From NCBI GenBank assembly GCA_027484655.1, contig JAIXSM010000071.1, positions 1 through 62,905 on the forward strand: 62,905 nt of DNA, read 5' to 3'. Position numbers and translations under genes: made by a program. This stretch comes from Hyphomicrobiales bacterium (GTDB taxonomy: Bacteria; Pseudomonadota; Alphaproteobacteria; Rhizobiales; Beijerinckiaceae). The notes beneath the pieces are model-generated. The model saw nothing but the letters and a program-made list of their open reading frames with translations, made no database searches and was not told the origin of the DNA. Positions 17,910 to 25,664 of this stretch are shown here, one piece after another (the stretch's first letter is position 1; each line of letters begins with the position of its first letter).

Positions 17910-18380
17910 TCAGTCCGATCCGCTTGCAGCCTCCTCCCGGGATGTGAACAGATTCATGAACACCGCCCGGCTTTCCTGCAACTTGGCGAAGTGGACATGC
18001 GCCACCTGATCGAGGCGGCGAGCGCCCTCGTCGGTCAGCTCCAGCAGGGCGCGGCGGCGATCCCGCAGGTCGCGGACCCGGCGGATGAGCCCTGCGTCCT
18101 CCAGACGGTTGGCGAGTTCCGCAGCGGTGTTGGGCTTGATGATAAGGACGTCGGCCAGGTCGCCGACGCTGAAGCCGGATCCTCCGGCCGCAGCGCGAAT
18201 GGCGAGCAACGCCTGATACCGGCGGGGCCCGAGGCCAGCGTCGCCCAGCATCTCGTCACTGAACGCGGTGAACCGCCGCAGGGCGTGGCGGAAATGGGCA
18301 AGCGCCGCGTACTCGGCCTCCGAAAGGGATCTCGCCTCGGACTGATATTCGACATCTGATTGATATAGCGACATTTTCAT
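17910..18380 (-). CDS. MarR-family transcriptional regulator
   Basis: The product is a winged-helix protein of about 156 residues with the MarR layout: helical dimerisation segments at both ends, the recognition helix region SVGDLADVLIIKPNTAAELANRLEDAG, and the wing RRVRDLRDRRRALLELTDEG. The conserved DxR-x-R pattern of the wing is present. The start is uncertain: ATG 18380 and ATG 18374 are both possible and the frame is open to 18428. It is separately transcribed from the downstream thiE-like gene (69-base gap) and has no divergent partner, so its target and ligand are unknown. Confidence 0.88.
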   Translation of the reverse strand: MKMSLYQSDVEYQSEARSLSEAEYAALAHFRHALRRFTAFSDEMLGDAGLGPRRYQALLAIRAAAGGSGFSVGDLADVLIIKPNTAAELANRLEDAGLIRRVRDLRDRRRALLELTDEGARRLDQVAHVHFAKLQESRAVFMNLFTSREEAASGSD

Positions 18381-18523
18381 CGGCGAGCCGAAGCCCCTCC
18401 CAAAAACTTCGAAAAACAAGAACGACACGCAAACCGGTCGCCAGCCCGCACTGGGCTGTGAAGCATAGTCTAGGCCATGCGGAAATGGAAACGAGCTAAC
18501 GCTTTGTTAAGCGCGCGGGACAC

Positions 18524-19222
18524 TCACCCCTTGTCCGCAACGAAATTCATCTGGTCCCGCGCCTCCGTCCAGTCGCGGGCGTAGTCGCAGTCCCGGTACT
18601 GGCTGAAATAGGGCCCGCCGATGGTGTAATGGACCATCTTCGCATCCGCCTTGTGCGGGTATTCGCCCACGAGCCAGTTCCACTCAAGCGGCAGGGCGCC
18701 GATCTCGTCGTCGGACGCCAGCCACTTGAACTGATGAAGCTCAAGGCCGCTCGCCGTCGAAACGTACTCCGGCGTGAGCGCGCGGCAGCGGGCGTTGTTG
18801 AAGAGAACGAGGCTGGACCAGTTTTTCTTCACGTACTTCGTCTGCACGTTGCCGGAGAACTTGATGTCGGACGCGGGCGTGTAGTCGTGCTGGCAGACCA
18901 TTGCGGCGTAGCGGTCGTCGGCCAGCGCAAACAGCTTTGCGATATCGTCCAGAGCGATGAAGTCGCAATCGACGAAAAGCGACCATCCCTCGTAGCCCGA
19001 AAGGTACGGAGTCAGGAATCGCGAGAAGGAGAACTCGGTCGACTGCAGCGTGTTGCGGGGCCGGTCGAAGATACCGTCCAGATGCGTCAGGGCGATGGGT
19101 GTGAAGCTTACGGGCGCGCTCGCCCGTGCGATCACGCTCTGGCAGAAGGCGTGGTAGGCGACGATCTCGGTGCGATCAAACCCTACAAAAACCTGTAACG
19201 GCGCCTTGGCTGGCGTATTCAT
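18524..19222 (-). CDS. glycosyltransferase with DxD motif (GT8-like)
   Basis: A 232-residue soluble protein that begins with QVFVGFDRTEIVAYHAF and contains LFVDCDFIALDDI, a DxD metal/nucleotide-sugar site near residue 95. It ends with a conserved HYTIGGPYFSQYRDCDY block. These are features of GT-A fold, family-8-like transferases that use UDP- or GDP-sugars. Its ATG lies within the stop of the upstream TPR-glycosyltransferase (ATGA at 19219-19222), so the two are translated together and very likely act on the same substrate. Acceptor and donor are unknown. Confidence 0.82.
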   Translation of the reverse strand: MNTPAKAPLQVFVGFDRTEIVAYHAFCQSVIARASAPVSFTPIALTHLDGIFDRPRNTLQSTEFSFSRFLTPYLSGYEGWSLFVDCDFIALDDIAKLFALADDRYAAMVCQHDYTPASDIKFSGNVQTKYVKKNWSSLVLFNNARCRALTPEYVSTASGLELHQFKWLASDDEIGALPLEWNWLVGEYPHKADAKMVHYTIGGPYFSQYRDCDYARDWTEARDQMNFVADKG

Positions 19223-20814
19223 CGCGGCCCGATCTCCAGTGACGACAAGCGCGCTGTCAGGGGCGCCAGAACCGTTTCGATCCCGGCGCCCGCCGCGCGG
19301 CGGAAAAGTTCGACCGATTTGTACCACACCATGGAGTCGCCTGAAGCGCCGTAGCGCCACTCCGGGACCGCCGGAAGGATCGCAAAGCATGGCTTGCCGA
19401 GGGCGCCTGCCACGTGAACGTTGGTGTTCTGCACTGTCAGCACTGCGTCGAGCGCGCCTGTGAGGGACGCCAGATCGTCGATGTCGTGTAATTCGGTTGC
19501 AGGGAAACTAACGATTTCTTGCCCGGTAGACTGACGAAATTCGGCAATCTCGGACGATACGTCTCCATGCTGGAGATTCACGAACAGACAGTCCGTGCGA
19601 GATACCAGCGGTTCAAAGTCACGCAAGGCCAAGGATCGATGTTTGGACCGAGTGAGCGCGGTACCCCCTTTCCAAGATAGCCCAATAAGCTTCTTTCCTG
19701 AGCCCTCCAGTCTGCTTCGCCAAGTCCCAACTTTCACTGGGTCGAGAATGAGAAAACGTTCCCTATTAAAATCCTCTACGGAATTCCGGAATGCATGGGC
19801 AAGGCTCCCAACGCAGACGACACGATCAAATTTTGCAAGAAAGGCTTTATTCTCCAATAGAGACCAGGCTTGAAGTTCAATTTCCGGGAATGAACGATTG
19901 AATAGCGCTTTAAGACGTGAGCCCACGCACATCTGGACGCTGCTCGCCCGACTCATCAAGTCCGGGAGTATGCTGGCAAACATGATGTTATCGCCGGGAC
20001 CTTGTTCTGCAACAACAAGTACTGTTTTTGCGTGGAAGTCTTCAGGTTGGCTCCAACGCTTGGCGGTCTGCATATACGGCGCGAGTGGATGCTGCCCATA
20101 AGTTGTCCCAGCGTGGGCGTCAAACCGCGATTCGAAACCCAGCCATCCATCTTTGAAATTATACATTAGAATTTGATTGTAAGCTTGATGGATGCGAAAC
20201 AAAGTATTATCCGGCTTGAGGGCGGTAGCTCGCTCGTACTCACGAGCTGCCTCCTCGTTTCGCCCCATTTCAGCGAGAATGGTACCGCGGGTATCTCTTC
20301 CTTCCGCAAAGTTTGGATCAATTAACAGTATCTTATCCGTAATCTCCAGCGCCGAGGTGTAATCACCAACATCGCAAAGCGCCAAGACGTATTCGCAAAG
20401 CAGGTCGACTCTTGATGGATGGCGCCGCACAAGGGGCTCGAAACAAGCCAGCGCCTGCATACCGTTACGCGCCCTATTCAGTTCGACACCCTTGCAAAAC
20501 AAAGCGTCTTCATACCCGGGACGAGCGGCGAGCGCTTTATCATAAAATTCTAACGCTCGCCGACAGTCACTCAGTTGAGCGTAACATTTTCCGATATTCA
20601 AAAGGAGCGGTGGAAAATATGGGTCTATAATAGAGGCAGACTGTAGCAGCCTTAAGGCCTTGGTCGGTTCACCGAAAACCAAATGTAAATTACCCAAGAG
20701 TTGAAGGGCGTCAAAATGATTCGGGTCAACGCGTAGTGCCTGCTCAAAATCAGCCTTAGCGCGCTGCAAATCTCCAGCACGCGCCGCTGCAAGCCCTTTT
20801 TCAATCCTGGACAC
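19219..20814 (-). CDS. TPR-repeat glycosyltransferase
   Basis: The 531-residue protein has about six tetratricopeptide repeats in residues 1-205 (for example AKADFEQALRVDPNHFDALQ and AAREYERATALKPDNTLFR). A C-terminal GT-B-like half of the kind found in GT9/GT41-related proteins follows (VVAEQGPGDNIMFASILPDL, LIGLSWKGGT, LVSRTDCLFVNLQHG, LTVQNTNVHVAGALGKPCF). Related TPR-GT proteins glycosylate secreted or surface proteins; FlmG of Caulobacter modifies flagellin. The start is GTG 20814 without a good ribosome site, so it is uncertain. Base composition drops sharply here: the 60 bases from 20161 hold only 21 G+C, unlike the flanks, which suggests transfer. Confidence 0.82.
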   Translation of the reverse strand: MSRIEKGLAAARAGDLQRAKADFEQALRVDPNHFDALQLLGNLHLVFGEPTKALRLLQSASIIDPYFPPLLLNIGKCYAQLSDCRRALEFYDKALAARPGYEDALFCKGVELNRARNGMQALACFEPLVRRHPSRVDLLCEYVLALCDVGDYTSALEITDKILLIDPNFAEGRDTRGTILAEMGRNEEAAREYERATALKPDNTLFRIHQAYNQILMYNFKDGWLGFESRFDAHAGTTYGQHPLAPYMQTAKRWSQPEDFHAKTVLVVAEQGPGDNIMFASILPDLMSRASSVQMCVGSRLKALFNRSFPEIELQAWSLLENKAFLAKFDRVVCVGSLAHAFRNSVEDFNRERFLILDPVKVGTWRSRLEGSGKKLIGLSWKGGTALTRSKHRSLALRDFEPLVSRTDCLFVNLQHGDVSSEIAEFRQSTGQEIVSFPATELHDIDDLASLTGALDAVLTVQNTNVHVAGALGKPCFAILPAVPEWRYGASGDSMVWYKSVELFRRAAGAGIETVLAPLTARLSSLEIGPR

Positions 20815-20894
20815 AACCCGGCTCAGGTGAAATCTCCGCGAGAAGCAAGGAGGAGTGCGGCCCTGGGGTCAGCAGCCGCATATACAAACACGAA

Positions 20895-20921
20895 CGCAGG
20901 GCGGCTGGAGGCCGCCCTGCG
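20895..20921 (-). terminator. intrinsic terminator of the porin gene
   Basis: A perfect 11-bp GC-rich stem (CGCAGGGCGGC at 20895-20905, GCCGCCCTGCG at 20911-20921) with a five-base loop lies 46 bases beyond the porin stop. On the minus strand it is followed by TTCGTGTTTGTATA. It separates the porin from the TPR-glycosyltransferase gene. Confidence 0.8.
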
Positions 20922-20966
20922 CAAACTTAGAAACCGACAAACATCGAGCTTAGACGGTTACGTAGG

Positions 20967-22424
20967 TCAGAAGTTGCGCTCGACGCGCAGACGACCAGTC
21001 ACGTTGCTCTGCGAGTCGCGGAACACAGTGTTGGTAGCAGTGGAGGCCGCAGCGCTAGCAGCAGCACCGGCGCGGACATCCTGAGAGACGCGCGAGTAAA
21101 TGACTTCGACGCCGATCTCGAAATCACGAACGGGAAGCCACGCAACCTGCTTACCGACGTTCCAAACAGTGGCGTCGCCAAAGCCGGTGGTGCCAGTCCA
21201 CGCGCGACCAGCAGCCGTTACAGGCGCATCAAGCTGCCCGTACGACGCCCACGCAATCGAGCGCCACTGCGGAGCCCAGTAATGCTCCAACAGAGCAGCG
21301 ATATTCCAAGACTTGACGGTTTCGATGCGATCGACACCACCCGTCGACTCAAAGACATAAGACGGATGGTTCATGACAAACCCACCCGTATCACGAGCAA
21401 ACGCGGTGCTCTTGAAGGAGGTGTAGTTGGTCGTGTACTCCGTCATGCCATCAGCATAAGCGGCGGTCATGTACAGCTTGCTGCCTGCAGCAAGCATAGG
21501 CAGATTGAGCGTCACGCCACCGGTGACAGCCCACACCGTCTCGGATGCATCAAAAGTGTTAACTGTGTTACGACCATTGATGTTCGCGGCAGCACCGGCC
21601 AGAGAGATGCTACCCCAGCCCTGCTGGAAATCGATGCGGCCAACGACCTGCGGAAGCGTGCGGTCCGCGTAGTAAGGCGTACCATCCCCGGAGCCGTCAA
21701 CAGACGAAGCCAAGGTATCCATGTGATCCTGCAGCGCGATTGTTGCAGAGAACCCACCACCGAAGGAGTGCGTATACGCGAGCTGCTTTGCACCGTTGCC
21801 GAACGACGCCCAGTAGCCTGCGCCGTACGTGAGGCTCGGCATCATCGAGAAGTTATCGCGAGCCGCACCAAAGGTGAACCCGGCGAAGCGGATGAATGCG
21901 GACTCAAGCGTCGAGCTAGAACCATGTCCGCGCGTGGACGCGCCGTCATTGAACGAAATGACGCCGTTCCCACGGCTCATGCGAAGCTGGAACGCGGTCT
22001 GGACAGTGCCCCACGCGGTCTGCGTCCGCGCATCGACGTTGATCCGCCCGCGCATTTCCATGCCATTCAGATGCTGATTGCCAGCAAACGACGTCGTGTT
22101 ACGAACGCCAGCAGCCGTTATCGCCGGGATCGACGGCACAGAGGCAGCGACGGTGGTGCCGCCTACAAGTACATCGGCGCTACCGGCAGTAGCCGTCTGC
22201 ATATCCCTACCCGGAACGAGCGCATAGTCAGCACGAACACGGCCACCGATGCGCAGGCAGGTCTGCGTGCCGGGGATGAAGAAGAAGCCAGAGCCGTAAG
22301 CGTCGCAAACGCGAACGTACTCAACCGGCGCAGCCTTGCGCGACGGCAGATCAGCAGCCTGAGCGGCGGCGACGGAAACCAGCGCAGCGCCGGTCCCCAG
22401 GAGAACCCCTCTAAAAAGCCCCAT
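20967..22424 (-). CDS. outer-membrane porin (Rhizobiales Porin_2 type)
   Basis: The 485-residue product has a 23-residue signal peptide ending AAAQA and the mature start ADLPSRKAAPVEYVRVCD. Then comes the paired-cysteine motif around GSGFFFIPGTQTCLRIGGRVR that marks the alphaproteobacterial Porin_2 family. The rest is a beta-barrel pattern of alternating aromatic and small residues, and it ends in phenylalanine, as outer-membrane proteins require for assembly. ATG 22424 follows GGAGGG with seven-base spacing. It has its own terminator and a 459-base upstream region, fitting a strongly and independently expressed gene. Possible substrate of the neighbouring glycosyltransferases, by position only. 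Confidence 0.93.
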   Translation of the reverse strand: MGLFRGVLLGTGAALVSVAAAQAADLPSRKAAPVEYVRVCDAYGSGFFFIPGTQTCLRIGGRVRADYALVPGRDMQTATAGSADVLVGGTTVAASVPSIPAITAAGVRNTTSFAGNQHLNGMEMRGRINVDARTQTAWGTVQTAFQLRMSRGNGVISFNDGASTRGHGSSSTLESAFIRFAGFTFGAARDNFSMMPSLTYGAGYWASFGNGAKQLAYTHSFGGGFSATIALQDHMDTLASSVDGSGDGTPYYADRTLPQVVGRIDFQQGWGSISLAGAAANINGRNTVNTFDASETVWAVTGGVTLNLPMLAAGSKLYMTAAYADGMTEYTTNYTSFKSTAFARDTGGFVMNHPSYVFESTGGVDRIETVKSWNIAALLEHYWAPQWRSIAWASYGQLDAPVTAAGRAWTGTTGFGDATVWNVGKQVAWLPVRDFEIGVEVIYSRVSQDVRAGAAASAAASTATNTVFRDSQSNVTGRLRVERNF

Positions 22425-22883
22425 TATATAACCCTCCAGGGTTGAATGCCTTGGCCGGTGGATCCAGCCTGACGCGCCTTGTGGCGCAGGTCTCTCAAAG
22501 CCAAGCCTCAAGATCACCTGACGAGACCATACGCGGGCTCTATAGCCATGTTAAGCGCAAGAACTTATGCTTGACCATCATCGATTTGCCGGTGTTGCGC
22601 TCTTGCAACGCTTTCGCCTCAAGCTTGGGCTTATAGCAAGCTGAAGCGCCTCAATCGGTCCGCGTGGAAGCCCCCGCGCGGAGGCTGGGCGGGGCACTGT
22701 GTGGACAGAACCGGGGCGGATGGCGGCTGATCGGCAATGCCGGCGTGGTGGCCAGCGCGTCCGCAAGCGTCCGGGATCACTGCGGCCGGAGCGCAGCGGG
22801 AATCGGGCCAAACTGTGCGGGATAAAGGAAGCGGGGCAGGCTTGGCCTGAAACCCTCAGGATAACCCAAGCCTTAAAACGCGA
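22425..22883. other. non-coding region upstream of porin, downstream of rcdA
   Basis: No gene is supported here. The part next to the porin (22425-22640) is AT-richer than average and should hold the porin promoter and leader, but I cannot assign -35/-10 boxes. It contains an imperfect hairpin, AGCTTG and CAAGCT separated by GGCTTATAG, near 22620-22642, and the inverted repeat GTTGC...GCAAC just upstream of it. The rest shows no structure I can name. Confidence 0.5.
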
Positions 22884-23432
22884 TCACGGCTTCAGGGCGC
22901 TCGCGCCCGGAAAGGCCGCCCGCAGGCGTTCGAACTGCGCGTCAATGGACAAGCTTTCGGTCGCGCCGGCGGGCGCGTCCGCGCCCGGATCGTCGCCATA
23001 CAGCAGCTGGTCCAGATGAAGGATGCGCTCCTGCAGCCGCATGGATTGCAGCACGAGATCCCGCAGCTCATGGGGAAGCTTGTCGAAAATGGCGGCATGG
23101 GAGGCGAAGTCATGCCTGCTGAGGCGCACTTTGCGCTTCTCGGTGGAGGCTTGCATCACGGTCAGCTCGCCCTCGTTCACCGCGCGCTGGAGCAGAAGCC
23201 ACGAGGCGAGCTGCATCAGCCGGGTCGTCAGGCGCATGCTCTCGGAGGAATAAGCCAGAGCTTCAGCCCGGGGGAGCGTTTTCGAAACCAGCCGTCCGGG
23301 GCCGTCGAGATACGCGGCGGTTTCCTCCACGAGGCCCATGCCCTCGCGAAACAGGGCCTTGAAAGCCTCCGAGGAGGCGAGTTTCTCACCGAAGGAGACC
23401 GTGTTCGACCTGTCGTCGCTTCGCTGGTTCAT
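22884..23432 (-). CDS. rcdA: RcdA-like protein (DUF1465)
   Basis: The 182-residue protein matches the DUF1465 family throughout: SFGEKLASSEAFKALFREGM at the start, then a helical core including SMRLTTRLMQLASWLLLQRAV and the segment LPHELRDLVLQSMRLQERI. In Caulobacter RcdA is an adaptor that helps localise and deliver the master regulator CtrA to ClpXP at the cell-cycle transition. In other genera the adaptor may serve different substrates. ATG 23432 gives the normal length; the frame is open to 23471. The upstream region holds TTAA repeats that may be CtrA half sites (see 23531-23551). Confidence 0.85.
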   Translation of the reverse strand: MNQRSDDRSNTVSFGEKLASSEAFKALFREGMGLVEETAAYLDGPGRLVSKTLPRAEALAYSSESMRLTTRLMQLASWLLLQRAVNEGELTVMQASTEKRKVRLSRHDFASHAAIFDKLPHELRDLVLQSMRLQERILHLDQLLYGDDPGADAPAGATESLSIDAQFERLRAAFPGASALKP

Positions 23433-23530
23433 CGCCCCGTTCCACACGCCCCGGCACGCCCGTCCGCACACAGCAGACTTGTACTCGACTGCGGCCGCAT
23501 CGTAGCGGAGAACGCGCGGGTTGTGCTGCT

Positions 23531-23551
23531 TTAAGCACTGTTAACGTTAAC
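23531..23551. promoter_or_regulatory. clustered TTAA half sites upstream of rcdA
   Basis: The 21 bases contain TTAA three times, including the 12-base palindrome GTTAACGTTAAC at 23540-23551, about 100-120 bases upstream of the rcdA start. CtrA binds TTAA-N7-TTAA. Here the spacings are N6 and N2, so the match is imperfect. The call rests on position and on known CtrA control of rcdA in Caulobacter. Confidence 0.25.
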
Positions 23552-23560
23552 ACAGGGCGC

Positions 23561-23586
23561 AAAAAAGGCCGCGCGGGGGCGCGGCC
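23561..23586 (-). terminator. strong intrinsic terminator (minus strand)
   Basis: An 8-bp GC stem (GGCCGCGC at 23567-23574, GCGCGGCC at 23579-23586) with a GGGG loop is followed on the minus strand by six T residues. It should end transcripts of the DUF1192 gene, whose stop lies about 140 bases upstream. Confidence 0.85.
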
Positions 23587-23727
23587 GTAAAAGGTGAAAC
23601 AGGGATCGGTCAACGCAGTGGACAGGGGAGCCACTCACGTTCGGAAGTCCGAACCGTTCTGATTTATAAAGCGGAATACCTAATGGACGGTAAAATCAGC
23701 CGCGCGGGCGTTCACCATGTCCGCGGG

Positions 23728-23931
23728 TCACGATTTGAAGAAGGCCGCAGCCGCCACGCGGGACGCCTCCTTGGCGGCCCTCGCCGTCTCAAGCCGTTCG
23801 ATCTCCGCCCGCAGCAGCGCGATCCGCTCGCCAATTTCATCAACCGACAGCAGGTCGAGGTTCTGGCCAATCTCGTGCGACGCCTTCTTGCGCGGCGGCG
23901 CGCCAAACACGTCGTCTTCGTCTTTCGCCAT
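23728..23931 (-). CDS. DUF1192 small protein
   Basis: A 67-residue, highly charged, mostly helical protein with the DUF1192 pattern: MAKDEDDVFGAPPRKK, then LDLLSVDEIGERIALLRAEIERLE. The second half is a predicted coiled coil. The family is almost confined to alphaproteobacteria and has no established function; it is commonly found near a quinone oxidoreductase and DUF1465/DUF1013 genes, as here. ATG 23931 fits the family length; ATG 23943 is possible. It is divergent from the quinone oxidoreductase with 120 bases between starts. Confidence 0.82.
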   Translation of the reverse strand: MAKDEDDVFGAPPRKKASHEIGQNLDLLSVDEIGERIALLRAEIERLETARAAKEASRVAAAAFFKS

Positions 23932-24051
23932 CGCTTGCTCCATTCGCCCCCGCACAATCTAGCGCCTTGCCGGCCCGGCGTCATCGCCGCTTGCCCGCTG
24001 GGCGCGGCGGCGCGATACACAACGGACTGACCTTCGCGAGGAATAATCGAC

Positions 24052-25053
24052 ATGGCCGCGCCGCACGAGATGACCTGCATCGCCATCACCCAATACGGCG
24101 GACCCGACGTGCTGAAGCCCGAGACGCGGCCGGTCCCGGCGCCGGGCGCGGGCGAAATCCTCGTGCGCGTGCGCGCGGCCGGCGTCAATCGTCCGGATGT
24201 CTCCCAGAGGCTTGGCAAGTACCCGCCCCCGCCCGGCGCCTCAGACCTTCCGGGGCTCGAGATCGCCGGCGAGGTCGCCGCGCTGGGCGAAGGCGCGAGC
24301 CGCTGGCGCGTCGGCGACAAGGTGTGCGCGCTGGCGCCGGGCGGGGGCTACGCGGAATACTGTGTTGTGCCGGAAAGCCACGCGCTGCCGGTCCCGTCAG
24401 GATTTTCGTGGATCGAGGCGGCGGCCTTGCCAGAGACGTTCTTCACCGTGTGGGTGAACGCCTTCATGACCGGGCGGCTCGCCGCTGGCGAGACCATGCT
24501 TGTCCATGGCGGCTCGTCTGGCATCGGCACCACGGCCATCATGCTGGCGAAGGCCATCGGCGCGAAAATCATCGTCACCGCCGGCAGCGACGAGAAGTGC
24601 GACGCCTGCCAGAAACTCGGCGCCGACTTCGCCATCAACTACCGCACCCACGACTTTGTGCAGGAGGTGAAGGCGTTCACCGGCGGCAAGGGCGTCAACC
24701 TCGTGCTCGATATGATCGGCGGGCCTTACGTGCAGCGCAATTTCGAGTGCGCGGGCATGGACGGGCGCATCGTCCAGATCGCCTACCAGCAGGGATACAA
24801 GATCGCAGAACTGGACCTGCGGCCAATCTCGGCCAAGCGCCTAGCATTCACCGGCTCGACGCTGCGCCCGCGCACGGTCGCGCAAAAGGCCGCCATCGCC
24901 GACAGCCTGCGCGAGCGCGTGTGGCCGATGCTGGAGGCGGGAACGATCCGCCCGATCATCGATTCAACCTATCCCCTCGCGGACGCCGCCAAGGCCCACG
25001 CGCGCATGGAGACAAGCGCGCACGTGGGCAAGATCGTTCTCGAAGTGGCGTGA
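24052..25053 (+). CDS. NAD(P)H:quinone oxidoreductase (zeta-crystallin/PIG3 type)
   Basis: A 333-residue medium-chain dehydrogenase without structural zinc. It opens with the GroES-like domain (MTCIAITQYGGPDVLKPETR, VKAAGVNRPDVSQR-like segment) and contains the Rossmann NADPH loop in the form LVHGGSSGIGTTAIMLAKA near residue 150. The PIG3 subgroup reduces ortho-quinones by one-electron transfer; the exact substrate here is unknown. ATG 24052 follows AGGAA. The nearest downstream sequence is a repeat block rather than a gene, so this is probably a monocistronic unit. Confidence 0.88.
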   Translation: MAAPHEMTCIAITQYGGPDVLKPETRPVPAPGAGEILVRVRAAGVNRPDVSQRLGKYPPPPGASDLPGLEIAGEVAALGEGASRWRVGDKVCALAPGGGYAEYCVVPESHALPVPSGFSWIEAAALPETFFTVWVNAFMTGRLAAGETMLVHGGSSGIGTTAIMLAKAIGAKIIVTAGSDEKCDACQKLGADFAINYRTHDFVQEVKAFTGGKGVNLVLDMIGGPYVQRNFECAGMDGRIVQIAYQQGYKIAELDLRPISAKRLAFTGSTLRPRTVAQKAAIADSLRERVWPMLEAGTIRPIIDSTYPLADAAKAHARMETSAHVGKIVLEVA

Positions 25054-25104
25054 GGGGACCGCGCGCATTCTTTCCAAATCCCCGGACGCGAAGCGATCCT
25101 GGGG

Positions 25105-25642
25105 CCAGTTTGGCGCCAACTTGGCCGTCATTCCGGCGAAGGCCGGAATCTCCGATAGGCCGAAGGCTGCAGCTTTTGCCTGCCGTGGATGCCGACCTTC
25201 GTCGGCATGACGCTGTGGAAATATGGACCGCGGGCGTCCTCGCCCGCAGGAAACGAGCGCGCGAGGACGCGCGCGGTCCAGTTTGGCGCCCACATTGCCG
25301 TCATTCCGGCGAAGGCCGGAATCCTCGATAGGCCGAAGGCCGCAGCTTTTGCCTGCCGTGGATGCAAGGGGCGCTTGTTGCCTTCGTCGGCATGACGCTG
25401 TGGGGAGATGGACGCCTTCTGGGATCGGCCATTGGACCGCGGGCGTCCTCGCCCGCAGGTGGAGAGCGGGCGGGGCCCCGGATCGCCTTCGGCGTCCGGG
25501 GAAGTGGCGCGTGGTCCAGTTTGGCGCCCACATTGCCGTCATTCCGGCGAAGGCCGGAAACCACGACAGGCCGCAGGGCCGAAGCTTTTGCCTGCCGTGG
25601 ATGCAAGGGGCGCTTGTTGCCTTCGTCGGCATGACGCTGCGG
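25105..25642. repeat. block of three copies of a composite palindromic repeat (modules A and B)
   Basis: Module A (about 114-127 bases) occurs three times, at 25105-25218, 25278-25403 and 25516-25642. Each starts CCAGTTTGGCGCC, has the hairpin CCGGCGAAGGCCGG after GTCATT, then TTTTGCCTGCCGTGGATGC, and ends CTTCGTCGGCATGACGCTG. The ends CGTCAT and ATGACG are inverted. Copies 2 and 3 carry 16 extra bases (AAGGGGCGCTTGTTGC) that copy 1 lacks. Module B (TGGACCGCGGGCGTCCTCGC) lies between copies at 25224 and 25433. The same modules, in the same order and with the same linker, recur at 62640-62905. The 611 bases between the quinone oxidoreductase and the M3 peptidase hold no gene. Confidence 0.93.
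25224..25280. repeat. module B inverted pair forming a long hairpin
   Basis: TGGACCGCGGGCGTCCTCG from 25224 faces its imperfect reverse complement, CGAGGACGCGCGCGGTCCA, ending near 25280. The two arms can form a stem of about 19 base pairs with few mismatches around a short loop. It looks like a REP/BIME-type unit. Confidence 0.75.
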
Positions 25643-25664
25643 ATAGGTGAGCGCCAACCGCGCC

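Noticed and set aside
18496-18510. CTAA-N7-TTAA as a CtrA site upstream of the MarR gene
   Set aside because: It has one mismatch in eight fixed bases and no supporting context; such matches are frequent by chance.
22442-22636. A 64-codon plus-strand frame upstream of the porin
   Set aside because: There is no ribosome site and no family; it falls in the expected porin promoter and leader region.
25105-25642. CRISPR array
   Set aside because: Copies are over 100 bases, palindromic and separated by other repeat modules rather than unique spacers; no cas gene is present.
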